From: Streptomyces termitum
Lineage (GTDB): Bacteria > Actinomycetota > Actinomycetes > Streptomycetales > Streptomycetaceae
Length of the DNA stretch: 64,000 bases
Reading direction: 5' to 3'
Assembly (NCBI RefSeq): GCF_014650175.1
Contig: NZ_BMUL01000004.1
Span: 310,001-374,000 of the forward strand
Under the pieces are notes generated by a model. That model saw only the letters and a list, made by a program, of their open reading frames with translations, ran no database searches and was not told the origin of the DNA. The position numbers were made by a program, and so were the translations under genes. This document shows positions 51,080 to 60,079 of this stretch, piece after piece; within the stretch, counting starts at the first letter, position 1; every line of letters starts with the position of its first letter.

Positions 51080-52135
51080 ACACCGCGAGGACGGGTTCCA
51101 CGGCCCTGCGCCGCGGCCGGTCCGTCCGGCCCCCGGTCCGATCGAGCGGCAGCGCCGCGCGGTGCTCGCCGACCGCTTCGCGGTCCTGGTGCGCGGTCGT
51201 GAGGGGCGGAGCGGGGTGGGCGGCCTCGGCGATGTCGCCGAAACCGGCGGCGCCGACGTGGCCGCGCGTTCCTGCCCGCCTCGTGCGGGGCGCGCGTCAG
51301 ACCCCTCGCCGTCCGGTCGTTCGCGTCGAGGACGGCTGTGACCTCCGGCGGGCGAGGTCGAGCCCGGCCCGGTGGTCGGACCGCGCCGTCCGGTCCCCGT
51401 GCCCCACGGGCGGTACGGCGCGTCCAGGTCCACGGGCGTCCGCCGCCAGGACTCGGCGCGGCGGCGCGTGGCGAACGCGCCGGCCGGGCCCGCGAGGCGC
51501 CGGACCGTGCGGCGGCCGAGACCGATGAGGTGGGACACCGCGCTCCGGGAGCCGTGCGCCTGGTCGAAGCCGACGTGGGGCACGCGTGGCCGGTGTCGCC
51601 GTCGGCGGCCACCACCGGCATCGACGGCGGCGGGCGCGGCGGCGGGAGGGGATCGAGCATCCGAGACTCGACCGGCACCGTGCCGTCGACGGACCGCGGC
51701 ATCGGAGGCCGGAAGGCGTGGCGCGCGGCGGTCTCGGTCTGGGTCCGCACGCCCATGAAGTTCACCGAGAAGTCGGCCCCGCGGGCGGCGTCGGCGAGCG
51801 CGCCGAGCGCGCGGACGGTGCCGTGCGCGCCGACGTCGAAGCCGATGACGCCGGCGCCCTGGAACGGCCGGTGACCAGCGCGCGGGCTGCCGTGTCAGGG
51901 CGGTGCCGTGCGCGCCGACGTCGAAGCCGATGACGCCGGCGCCCTGGAACGGCCGGTGACCAGCGCGCGGGGTGCCGTGTCAGGGCGGTGGCCGGGCGAG
52001 CGCACGGGGGAGAGCGCCTTTTCGCGGGGCGCGGAGCCGGTGTTCCGCCGGTCGTTCGCCGCCCGGGGCACCGTCTGCGAGCGGATGCCGGCCGGGGTGG
52101 CGGCGTCCGCCGTGGCCGGCCGCTGACGGGCCGGG
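51080..52135 (-). pseudogene. Decayed LacI family regulator
   Basis: Fragments of a LacI protein occur in native order on the minus strand but in different frames. Near 52090 a helix-turn-helix-like RSQTVPRAANDRRN is seen. HRPDTAPRALVTGRSR follows, and then VIGFDVGAHGTVRALGALAD at about 51850. VGFDQAHGSRSAVSHLIGLG is at about 51570, TAVLDANDRTARGLTRAPHE at about 51325, and a garbled FDDIAEAAH/PPLTT region at about 51240. An 85-bp tandem duplication (51816-51987) adds one of the frameshifts. It was probably the regulator of the downstream galactanase genes, from which it is divergent. Confidence 0.75.
51816..51987. repeat. 85-bp tandem duplication inside the lacI pseudogene
   Basis: Bases 51816-51900 and 51901-51985 are adjacent copies with one mismatch that I can see. 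Eighty-five is not divisible by three, so the duplication shifts the frame. The near identity suggests it is recent. Confidence 0.8.
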
Positions 52136-52277
52136 CGCGGGCGGGGCGACCTCGTTCTGTCGTCCGTCGCCGTCGATGCCCTTCCGCCGCGTGCGTCCGG
52201 GGCCCGCGAGGAGGGCCCAGGTCGCGTTGGCGCAAACATTCCCGTCGGTCGATCTTCGGTGGATCGTGTCCGAATCC

Positions 52278-52338
52278 TTGACAGCCCTTTCCCGCCCCTC
52301 CCACACTCTCCTCCCAAGCGCCCGTGTTAACGCGAACA
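52278..52338 (+). promoter_or_regulatory. Candidate promoter and LacI-type operator before the GH43 gene
   Basis: TTGACA at 52278-52283 is a consensus -35; a plausible CACACT lies 19 bases downstream. At 52325-52338, TGTTAACGCGAACA has the outer arms TGTT/AACA and a CG-rich centre of LacI operators. The long leader to the GH43 start (about 200 bases) has no other gene. Confidence 0.45.
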
Positions 52339-52539
52339 TAGCCGACCGGTACCTCTCCGCAACGCGGCGATCACATGCCGTCGGCGTTTCCGGACCCCGG
52401 CGGGCGCCCACGGTCGGCGGTGATCCCACGAGCGCGTTCCCCCCGGAGAAGGGCTTCCCTCCCGGAAGCCACGCCGTCGCCCGTCCCGTCCGCCGCATCA
52501 GCCCATCCCTCCCCCCCCCAGACCACGAGGTACGCGATC

Positions 52540-53979
52540 ATGCGACGCACCACCTCGGGAACGGCCACGGTGCTCACCGCACTCTGCGCCGTCCTCCTGT
52601 CCCTGTTCGGCGCCGCCGGCACCGCCCACGCGGCGGCCGTCACGGTCACCAACGCCGTCCAGTTCACCGACCCCGCGGGCAACCCCGTCCACGCCCACGG
52701 CGGCGGGGTCGTCAAGGTCGGCACGTACTACTACTGGTTCGGCGAGAACCGCAACGCCGACAACAGCTTCCAGTACGTCTCCGCCTACCGCTCCACCGAC
52801 CTGAAGACCTGGGAGTTCCGCCACCACGTCCTCACCGCGAGCAGCCACCCCGAACTCGCGGGGGCGAACATCGAGCGGCCGAAGGTGATCTACAACGCCG
52901 CCACCGGCAAGTTCGTGATGTGGATGCACAAGGAGGGCAGCGCGACCGACTACTCCGAGGCGCGCGCCGCGGTGGCCGTCTCGGACACCGTCGACGGCGA
53001 CTACACCTGGCAGGGCAGCTTCCGGCCGCTCGGGCACATGTCCCGTGACATCACCACGTTCGTCGACACCGACGGCACCGGCTACATGATCTCCGCCGCC
53101 AACGAGAACGCGGACCTCCACGTCTACCGCCTGACCCCGGACTACACCGGCATCGCGGCGCAGGCGCAGAAGCTGTGGCCCGGCCAGTGGCGCGAGGCGC
53201 CGGCGATGTTCAAGCGCGACGGCGTCTACTTCCTGCTGACTTCCGGATCCACCGGCTGGGCTCCCAACCAGCAGAAGTACGCCACCGCGACCAGCGTCAC
53301 CGGCTCCTGGAGCGGCTTGCGGGACATCGGGGACTGGAACACCTACGGATCCCAGACGGCATACGTGCTGCCGGTCCAGGGCACGTCCGGGACCTCGTAC
53401 CTCTACATGGGCGACCGCTGGGGCAACTCCATGGGCGGCACGGTGAACGGCTCCCAGTACGTCTGGCTCCCGCTGAAGTTCCCCACCGCCACCACCATGA
53501 CCATGGACTACTACCCGCAGCTCACCGTCGACGCGGCCGCGGGCACGGTGCGGGGGCTCGGAACCTGGGAGACGCTGACCGCGTCGCACAGCGGCAAGTG
53601 CGCCGACGTCGCCGACCGCTCCACCGCCGACGGTGCCGCACTCATCCAGTGGGGCTGCGCGAACAGCGTCAACCAGCAGTTCTGGCTGAAGCCCGCCGGC
53701 ACCAACCGGGTACAGATCGTGGCCCGCTACAGCGGCAAGTGCCTGGCCCCGAAGGACGGGTCCACCGCCGACGGCGCCGCGATCGTCCAGTACCCCTGTA
53801 GCGGGACGACCGCCCAGCAGTGGAGGGTGACCGGCTCCGGCGGCACCGTGCAGCTGTCCGCCCCGTCGAGCGGCAAGTGCCTCGACGTGACCAACCGGTC
53901 CACGTCCGACGGCACGGCGCTCATCCAGTGGAGCTGCAACAACGGTGCCAACCAGAAATGGCTCCGCACGGCTGCCTGA
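52540..53979 (+). CDS. Secreted GH43 exo-beta-1,3-galactanase-like enzyme with ricin-type CBM13
   Basis: The 479-residue protein has a Sec signal (1-32, AGTAHAA). The five-bladed GH43-type domain (about 35-335) contains HAHGGGVVKVGTYYYWFGEN, NIERPKVIYNAATGKFVMWM and HMSRDITTFVDTDGTGYMIS, which matches the exo-beta-1,3-galactanase subfamily (GH43_24). Residues about 343-479 are a ricin B/CBM13 trefoil with three GKCxDV/QxW repeats. Such enzymes strip galactose from the beta-1,3 backbone of arabinogalactan, bypassing side chains. The following GH30 gene fits the same polymer. Confidence 0.8.
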   Translation: MRRTTSGTATVLTALCAVLLSLFGAAGTAHAAAVTVTNAVQFTDPAGNPVHAHGGGVVKVGTYYYWFGENRNADNSFQYVSAYRSTDLKTWEFRHHVLTASSHPELAGANIERPKVIYNAATGKFVMWMHKEGSATDYSEARAAVAVSDTVDGDYTWQGSFRPLGHMSRDITTFVDTDGTGYMISAANENADLHVYRLTPDYTGIAAQAQKLWPGQWREAPAMFKRDGVYFLLTSGSTGWAPNQQKYATATSVTGSWSGLRDIGDWNTYGSQTAYVLPVQGTSGTSYLYMGDRWGNSMGGTVNGSQYVWLPLKFPTATTMTMDYYPQLTVDAAAGTVRGLGTWETLTASHSGKCADVADRSTADGAALIQWGCANSVNQQFWLKPAGTNRVQIVARYSGKCLAPKDGSTADGAAIVQYPCSGTTAQQWRVTGSGGTVQLSAPSSGKCLDVTNRSTSDGTALIQWSCNNGANQKWLRTAA

Positions 53980-53996
53980 CGCCGTCCGGACCACCC

Positions 53997-54033
53997 CGGG
54001 GCAGGCCCCGAGCCCCCGACGGGGCCTGCCCCG
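53997..54033 (+). terminator. Hairpin between GH43 and GH30 genes
   Basis: Perfect 14-base arms (53997-54010 and 54020-54033) surround a 9-base loop. It lies 17 bases after the GH43 stop, so the two genes may be transcribed separately or with attenuation. Confidence 0.8.
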
Positions 54034-54121
54034 CCCCCGCCCACAGCACCCGGCCGCCCCGTCCCTGACGCCCGCGGTCCTCGGTGACCGACGCCCACCG
54101 ACCCATCCAGGGAGACCGACG

Positions 54122-56542
54122 ATGCGCTCCACCAGAGAACGACCCCCGACCCGCGCGCGCCGGAGCGGTGCGTTCCTGGGCGCCGCCGCCGTGGCCGCCC
54201 TCCTCGCGACCGGCCTCGCGCCCGTGACCTCCGCGGCGGCCGAGGAGACCGGCCGGGCCGTGACCGTACGCCCCGACCCCAGCTACCAGCAGCAGCCGTT
54301 CCAGGGCTGGGGCACCGCACTGGCCTGGTTCGCGAACGTCACCGGAGGCTGGCCGGACGCCCAGCGCGACGCGCTCGCCGACGCCCTCTACGGAGCGGAC
54401 GGCCTCGGCTTCACCATCGCCCGCTACAACATCGGAGGCGGCGACAGCCCGGAGACCACCCCCTACATGCGGGCCGGCGGCGCCGTCCCCGGCTGGTGGA
54501 ACCGCCCCGGGCCCGAGTCCCCCGACTGGTGGGACCCGGACAACCCCGCGCACTGGAACCCGGACGCCGACGCCAACCAGCGCTGGTGGCTCGCCGCCGC
54601 CAAGGCGCGGGGCGCCGACACCTTCGAGGCGTTCTCCAACTCCGCACCGTACTTCATGACGAACAGCGGCCTGGTCTCGGGTAATTGGAACGCCTGGCAG
54701 GACAACCTCCGCTCCGACCAGTATGAACGGTTCGCGGCGTACCTCGCGGGTGCCATGAAGCGCGCCGAGGCGGCCACCGGGGTCACCTTCGCCACCCTCT
54801 CCCCCTTCAACGAACCGAACACCGACTACTGGGGTGCGGGTGGCCGGCAGGAAGGCTCCCACTGGGACCCCGCCTCCCAGGCGCGCATGCTCACCACCAT
54901 GCGGGCCCGGCTGAACGCCGACGGCGTCGGCACGCGCATCGCCGCCATGGACGAGACGAACCCGAACACCTTCCGTACCGACTGGGACACCTACGACACG
55001 GCCGCCAAGGCCGCACTCGGCCAGCTCAACACCCACACGTACAGCACCGGCGGCCGCACCGGAGTGCGCGACATCGCCAAGGGGGCGGGCACCCCGCTGT
55101 GGATGTCCGAAGTCGACCTCGGCGGCGGCGTCGGACAGAGCTTCACCGACATGAGCCCCGCCCTCGACCTCACCCAGCGCGTCAACGAGGACTTTCGTGA
55201 ACTGGAGCCCCGCGCCTGGGTCCTGTGGCAGGCCGTCGAGGACTACGAGAACATGACACCGGGGCGCGAGAACTCCAACTGGGGCCTCATCCAGACCGAC
55301 TTCACCCCGCAGGACGCGGCCACCGAGCCGCTCCGCAAGAACAAGAAGTACTGGGCGCTGGCGAACTACACCAAGTTCGTCCGACCCGGCGCCCGCGTCA
55401 TCAACACCGACAACGCCGACACCTTCGCCGCCCTGCGCCCCGCCGGCCAGGGCGCCGTCGTCGTCCACACCAACCCCACCGGCGAACCCCAGCGGCTCAC
55501 CCTGAACCTCGGAGGCTTCCAGACCGTCGGCACCGGGCCCGTCCAGCGCTACACCACCGACGGCACCAAGAACCTCCACCGCGAGAGCGACCTCGCCCCC
55601 GCGGGCAAGACGCTCACCGCCACCGTCGGCGCCGGCTCCGTCACGACCTTCGTCCTGCCCGGCGCGACCGGCGTGAACGCCTCCGACGCCACGGCCCCCA
55701 CCGGCGCCGCGCGCCAGCTGCTCAACGACCACAGCGGCAAGGCCCTCGCGGTCGCCGGCAGCGGCGGCCGGAGCACCCTGGTCCAGCGCACCTCCAGCCC
55801 GACCACCGCGGCACAGCAGTGGAAGTTCACCAAGCTGTCCCCGGCCGACTGGAGCAACACCGCCGCCTACCGAGTCACCAGCGTCGCCGACGGCAAGGCC
55901 CTCGCCGCCCGGGGCGACTCCCTCGCCCTGGTGAACGCGGGCACCTCCGCCGAACAGAAGTGGATGCTCTCCACCACGGGCGAGGGGCGCCATACCCTGG
56001 TCAACAGCGCGAGTGGCAAGCTCCTCGACGTCAGCGGCGAGTCCACGAGCGACGGCGCGCCCGTCGGCGTCCACCGTCCGACGACCGGGCCCAACCAGTC
56101 CTGGACCTTCCGCTCCCTCGCCGCGGACACCTGGACACCGCTGCGGACGCGCCACAGCGGCAAGTGCCTGGACGTGACCGGAGCCTCCACCGCGGACGGC
56201 GCCCAGGTGGTCCAGTACACCTGTGGCGGCGCGACCAACCAGCAGTGGTCCCTGCGTCCCGTCGGCGGTGGCTACGTCAACGTCGTCGCCCGCCACAGCG
56301 GCAAGTGCCTCGACGTCACCGGCGAGTCGACCGCCGACGGCGCGATCGTCTTCCAGTACGCCTGCAACGGCGGCACCAACCAGCAGTGGTCGGTGCACCG
56401 GACGCCCGACGGCTTCGCCACCCTGATGGCGCGGCACAGCGGCAAGTGCGTGAACGTGAGCGGGGCCTCCACGGCGAACGGCGCGGAGGCCGTCCAGTAC
56501 GGCTGCTCCGCCGCCCCGAACCAGCAGTTCACCACCTCGTAG
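54122..56542 (+). CDS. Secreted GH30 endo-beta-1,6-galactanase-like enzyme with ricin-type modules
   Basis: The 806-residue protein has a signal peptide (1-40). The GH30 barrel spans about 45-420: FQGWGTALAWFA, IARYNIGGGDSP, acid/base Glu231 in SPFNEPNTDYWG and nucleophile Glu330 in WMSEVDLGGG. It is followed by a beta-sandwich to about 520. The WGTALAWFANVTGG and NIGGGD patterns fit subfamily GH30_5, characterised as endo-beta-1,6-galactanases. Residues about 535-660 form a divergent trefoil, and 665-806 form a clear CBM13 with three GKCxxV/QQW repeats. With GH43 it would dismantle type II arabinogalactan. Confidence 0.82.
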   Translation: MRSTRERPPTRARRSGAFLGAAAVAALLATGLAPVTSAAAEETGRAVTVRPDPSYQQQPFQGWGTALAWFANVTGGWPDAQRDALADALYGADGLGFTIARYNIGGGDSPETTPYMRAGGAVPGWWNRPGPESPDWWDPDNPAHWNPDADANQRWWLAAAKARGADTFEAFSNSAPYFMTNSGLVSGNWNAWQDNLRSDQYERFAAYLAGAMKRAEAATGVTFATLSPFNEPNTDYWGAGGRQEGSHWDPASQARMLTTMRARLNADGVGTRIAAMDETNPNTFRTDWDTYDTAAKAALGQLNTHTYSTGGRTGVRDIAKGAGTPLWMSEVDLGGGVGQSFTDMSPALDLTQRVNEDFRELEPRAWVLWQAVEDYENMTPGRENSNWGLIQTDFTPQDAATEPLRKNKKYWALANYTKFVRPGARVINTDNADTFAALRPAGQGAVVVHTNPTGEPQRLTLNLGGFQTVGTGPVQRYTTDGTKNLHRESDLAPAGKTLTATVGAGSVTTFVLPGATGVNASDATAPTGAARQLLNDHSGKALAVAGSGGRSTLVQRTSSPTTAAQQWKFTKLSPADWSNTAAYRVTSVADGKALAARGDSLALVNAGTSAEQKWMLSTTGEGRHTLVNSASGKLLDVSGESTSDGAPVGVHRPTTGPNQSWTFRSLAADTWTPLRTRHSGKCLDVTGASTADGAQVVQYTCGGATNQQWSLRPVGGGYVNVVARHSGKCLDVTGESTADGAIVFQYACNGGTNQQWSVHRTPDGFATLMARHSGKCVNVSGASTANGAEAVQYGCSAAPNQQFTTS

Positions 56543-56608
56543 CGGTGACCGGCCCGCTCGCGACTCTCCCCCATCCACCGGAGCGTACGTGTCCCGCTCC
56601 TCTGTACG

Positions 56609-56638
56609 AGGATATGTATCCTGTCCGAATATAAGGAC
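56609..56638. promoter_or_regulatory. Palindromic element upstream of deoR-type gene
   Basis: AGGATA-tg-TATCCT (56609-56622) is an inverted repeat, directly followed by GTCC-gaatataa-GGAC (56623-56638), in an A/T-rich patch 64 bases before the regulator start. Autoregulation is plausible but unproven. Confidence 0.45.
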
Positions 56639-56701
56639 TTCGGTGGACTTCTCACCGGCCGGTTCCCACACGACGCGGACGAGACAGGGGCGGAGGAATC
56701 G

Positions 56702-57499
56702 GTGCTGGCGTTGCAGCGGCGAGCGGTGATCCTCGACCTCGTGCGCAGGGACGGCGCCGTGCGGGTGGCCCACCTCGTCGAGCGGCTCGGCGTCTCGGAC
56801 ATGACGGTCCGGCGCGACCTGGAGGCGCTGGCCCGGGCCGGATCCCTGGAGAAGGTGCACGGCGGAGCCGTCATCACGCCCACGGCCACCACCGGCGAGG
56901 AACCCGGTTTCGAGGCCAAGGCCGGCCTGGAGTCGGCGGCCAAGGCCGCGGTGGCCACGGCGGCGGCCGGACTCGTGAAGCCCGGCAGCGTCGTGGCCGT
57001 GGCCGGCGGCACCACCGCCTACGCGGTGGCGGCCGGGCTGCGGCACACGCCCGGTCTCACCGTCGTCACCAACTCGCTGCCCGTCGCCGACCTGCTGCGC
57101 GACTTCGCCGAGGAACCCGACGGAGGCGCCCCGACCGTGCTCCTCACCGGCGGCGCCCCGACCAGGTCGGCCTCGCTGGTGGGGCCGCTCGCCGACCAGG
57201 CGATCCGCTCGCTGCGGGTGGACCTCCTCGTCATGGGCGCCCACGGCGTGTCCGAGCGGGCGGGCCTCACCTCCCCGAACCTCGCCGAGGCGCAGACCAA
57301 CCGGGCGCTGATCGAGTCCGCCGCCCGGCTCGCCGTGGTCGCGGACCACACCAAGTGGGGCGTGACGGGGCTCAGCCGCTTCGCCGGGCTCGACGAGATC
57401 GACTACTTCGTCTCGGACGACGCCCTGGGCGAGGACGCCCGGGCGGTCCTGACCCGCGAGGTCGGCCGGCTGATCCTGGCCGGCCCGGGGGACGCCTGA
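56702..57499 (+). CDS. DeoR/GlpR family transcriptional regulator
   Basis: The 265-residue protein starts at GTG 56702 with GGAGG upstream. It has the DeoR helix-turn-helix (RRAVILDLVRRDGAVRVAHL then VERLGVSDMTVRRDLEAL, 6-45) followed by KVHGGA. The sugar-phosphate isomerase-like sensor domain has VVAVAGGTTAYAVAAGL and LVVMGAHGV-type elements. These regulators sense phosphorylated sugars. It is downstream of the galactanases; its targets cannot be deduced, but a galactose or related sugar-phosphate pathway is possible. Confidence 0.9.
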   Translation: MLALQRRAVILDLVRRDGAVRVAHLVERLGVSDMTVRRDLEALARAGSLEKVHGGAVITPTATTGEEPGFEAKAGLESAAKAAVATAAAGLVKPGSVVAVAGGTTAYAVAAGLRHTPGLTVVTNSLPVADLLRDFAEEPDGGAPTVLLTGGAPTRSASLVGPLADQAIRSLRVDLLVMGAHGVSERAGLTSPNLAEAQTNRALIESAARLAVVADHTKWGVTGLSRFAGLDEIDYFVSDDALGEDARAVLTREVGRLILAGPGDA

Positions 57500-57709
57500 G
57501 CCTTCCGGGCCCCGTCGCCCTCCCGCTCGCCGACCCCACCGAGCGGTGCGGTCACCGGCACTCTGCCCGGGGACGGGAAGCGCGGCGGTTTCGCCGGGGA
57601 CGTCGAGGGCGTTCGCCGCCGGGGCGGGGAACCGTGCGCGTACATGACCACCGGCTCCGGTCCGGGCGAACCGCTCATGCCACCGGGGGCGCCCCGGCAA
57701 GATGGGAGC

Positions 57710-58453
57710 GTGAGTTCAACGAACAGCCGGGGGTCCGTTCCGGCCATCAGCCTGTCCAAGGTGATCGAGTACGCGCCCGACCTGGTGCCCCACTACGAGG
57801 CGGCGGGCGGCAGCGTCCGGGCCCACGGGCTGGAGGGGATGCGGGCCGCCGTCTACCTGGTGCTGGACCGCAGCGGGTCGATGCGGCCGTACTACCGCGA
57901 CGGCACCATGCAGCGCCTGGCCGAACAGGTGCTGTCGCTGTCGGCTCACCTCGATGACGACGGGATCGTCCCGGTGGTGTTCTTCTCCACGGACGTGGAC
58001 GGCTCCACCCACCTGGTGCTCGGCCGGCACCGGGGACACATCGACAAGCTGCACGCGAACCTCGGGCACATGGGACGTACGAACTACCACCAGGCGATGG
58101 ACGAGGTCATCGACCACTACCTCGACTCCGGCAGCACGGCTCCCGCGCTGGTCGTCTTCCAGACCGACGGCGGACCGACCAGCAGGCGCGCCGCCGAGAA
58201 GTACCTCTGCAAGGCGGCCCGGCTGCCCCTGTTCTGGCAGTTCATCGGGTTCGGCGACCCCGACGACAACGAGTTCGCGTTCCTGCGCAAGCTCGACACC
58301 CTCGCCGTCCCGGCCCACCGGGTCGTCGACAACGCCGGCTTCTTCCACGCCGGCCGGACGCCGGGGGCCGTGCACGACGACGTGCTGTTCGACCAGTTGC
58401 TCCAGGAGTTCCCCCAGTGGCTGGAGGCCGCGCGCGACGCGGGGGTGCTGTAG
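57710..58453 (+). CDS. VWA domain protein (TerY-like)
   Basis: From GTG 57710 the product has 247 residues (MSSTNSRGSVPAISLSKVIE). An alternative ATG at 57644 adds 22 poorly conserved residues. The von Willebrand A domain has an intact MIDAS: DRSGSMRPYY, then MGRTNYHQAMDEV and FQTDGGPTSR. Cytoplasmic VWA proteins of this type occur with tellurite/stress (ter) operons or alone in Streptomyces, with Ca or Mg bound at the MIDAS. No ter genes are adjacent. Function is unknown. Confidence 0.85.
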   Translation: MSSTNSRGSVPAISLSKVIEYAPDLVPHYEAAGGSVRAHGLEGMRAAVYLVLDRSGSMRPYYRDGTMQRLAEQVLSLSAHLDDDGIVPVVFFSTDVDGSTHLVLGRHRGHIDKLHANLGHMGRTNYHQAMDEVIDHYLDSGSTAPALVVFQTDGGPTSRRAAEKYLCKAARLPLFWQFIGFGDPDDNEFAFLRKLDTLAVPAHRVVDNAGFFHAGRTPGAVHDDVLFDQLLQEFPQWLEAARDAGVL

Positions 58454-58654
58454 GGCGGGGCGCAGCGGCTCGTCCGAGCTGCGCGGCGCGTTCAACGCGC
58501 TGTCCGGCAGCAACTCCTCGAACGGTCCGCACCTGTCGTCGCGGACGTTCTCGGCCACCACGACAAGACCACCGGCCGCCTCCGCGACGAGACCGGCGGC
58601 GCCTGGAGCCGAGAGGCCCCGGCCTTCAGGTGATACGAACCGGAGCGCAGGGCA

Positions 58655-59469
58655 TCAGCCCTGCCGTTCCAGCCATTCCGAAATCACCTGGTTGGTTTCT
58701 TCTGGCATTTCCTCCTGGATCCAGTGACCGCAGTCCAGGCCGGCCACGTCCACGTTGGGCACGAACTCCGCCAGTCTTTCGAACCTCGGGATCGCGAAGT
58801 CCTGGTCGCCGTAGATCATGAGGGCGGGCTGCTTGAGGGGCTCACCGAGCGGTGTCTCCGCCTCGGCGAGGTTGATGAGTGCCATGCCCGGCTCAGGGGG
58901 TGCGGGGGCACGTTCTTCCGGTAGAGATCGCGGAGGAACCGGGAGGTGTGGGCGTCGAATACGGCGTCCGCGACGCCCGACCGCCGGTTGAAGTGGACGA
59001 AGTAGAAGTCGCCGCCGAGGAAGGTTTCCATCACCTCGATCCACGGCGTTTCTCCGCGCTCCTGGTAAGGCGGGCTCAGGTTGATCAGCTTGTTCACCCG
59101 GTCGGGGCGCAACAGGGTCAGTGCCCAGACGACGAACGCGCCCCAGTCATGACCGACGAAGGTGGCGTCCTCGTAGCCGTAGTGGTCCAGGAGCCCGACG
59201 AGGTCACCCGTCAGGTGCTCGATGTCGCAGTCCGCCACCTCGGTCGGGCGGGACGAGTTGCCGTAACCCCGCTGGTTCGGTGCGATGACGTGGTATCCGG
59301 CCACTGCGAGGACGGGCATCTGGTGACGCCAGGAAAAGGCGTGCTCCGGCCGGCCGTGGCAGAGCACGAGGGGCTTGCCCTTGTTCTCCCGGTCCGCCTC
59401 GAAGACTTCGAGCTCCACACCGTTGACCTGGATGAGGGTGGGCTCGGGAAATTCCGCTTGATTGAACAC
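58655..59469 (-). pseudogene. Alpha/beta hydrolase (epoxide hydrolase-like), frameshifted
   Basis: The first 200 codons from GTG 59469 encode HGRPEHAFSWRHQMPVLA, VIAPNQRGYGNSSRP and the nucleophile elbow VGHDWGAFV (Asp, as in epoxide hydrolases and haloalkane dehalogenases). At about 58890-58905, in a C-rich run after DLYRKNVPP, the homologous frame jumps by one base and continues with PEPGMALINLAEAETPLGEP, LMIYGDQDFAIPRFERLAEF and the catalytic-His segment DCGHWIQEE. A single-base indel has therefore split an otherwise complete gene of about 270 codons. Either it is a recent pseudogene or the sequence contains an error. Confidence 0.75.
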
Positions 59470-59540
59470 CGCATTTCCTCTCTGGGGCGTTCGCTGGCGA
59501 TCGACCTTTTCGATCAGGTCATGTCGCCATCGTGCTCCCC

Positions 59541-59565
59541 AAACCGGTCACTTCATGACCGGTTT
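59541..59565. promoter_or_regulatory. Inverted repeat between the hydrolase and WYL remnants
   Basis: AAACCGGTCA-cttca-TGACCGGTTT, with 10-base perfect arms, lies in the divergent spacer directly before ATG 59568. It looks like an operator of the neighbouring WYL-type regulator or a promoter-proximal hairpin. Confidence 0.5.
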
Positions 59566-59567
59566 TT

Positions 59568-60010
59568 ATGAGAGTTTTGTCGGTATGCGATCCGAGCAGG
59601 GCCGGGGCGGCGGCGTCGCTGGTCGTAGACCCGCAGCGATGGGGGGGCGGGCCGGATCGAGCACCGGCCGCACCGCTTCCTCGACGTACTCCAGGACGCG
59701 GTGATCAGCGGCGTCCAGGTGTCGCTCGGCTACGTCGACAGCAAAGGCGTCGAAACCCGGAGAACCGTCCACCCGCTGGGCGTCGTCGCCAAAGGGCCTG
59801 TGTGGTACCTCGTCTCCGACACCGAGACCGGCCGACGGACCTTCCGGATCGACCGCGTGTCGTCCGCCGACCCGACCGGTGACCCTGTGCACCGCCCCGG
59901 GGACTTCGACCTTGCCGAGAGCTGGAACGAGATCGCCGAAGAGGTCGATCGCAGACGAACGCCGCTGGAGGTCCGGGCGGTGTGCGCACCCGACGGGATG
60001 GACATACTGC
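59568..60010 (+). pseudogene. Degenerate YafY/WYL-type transcriptional regulator
   Basis: ATG 59568 starts MRVLSV, like YafY-type regulators, but the helix-turn-helix that should follow is missing. From 59654 another frame encodes EHRPHRFLDVLQDAVISGVQ, VSLGYVDSKGVETRRTVHPL, WYLVSDTETGRRTFRIDRVS and HRPGDFDLAESWNEI. This is the complete core of a WYL domain. The C-terminal extension is lost after about 60010. A deletion between the two parts explains both the missing domain and the frame change. Confidence 0.7.
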
Positions 60011-60079
60011 GGACGGGTCAGGGCTCCGAGGAAAGTTCCGCGCAACAGGCCGGGTCCGTCCGTTCCGGCAGGAGTCCGG

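Noticed and set aside
53921..57700. A 1259-codon minus-strand frame over GH30 and deoR
   Set aside because: It is a compositional shadow of the two plus-strand genes, which have catalytic motifs, signal peptide and start sites.
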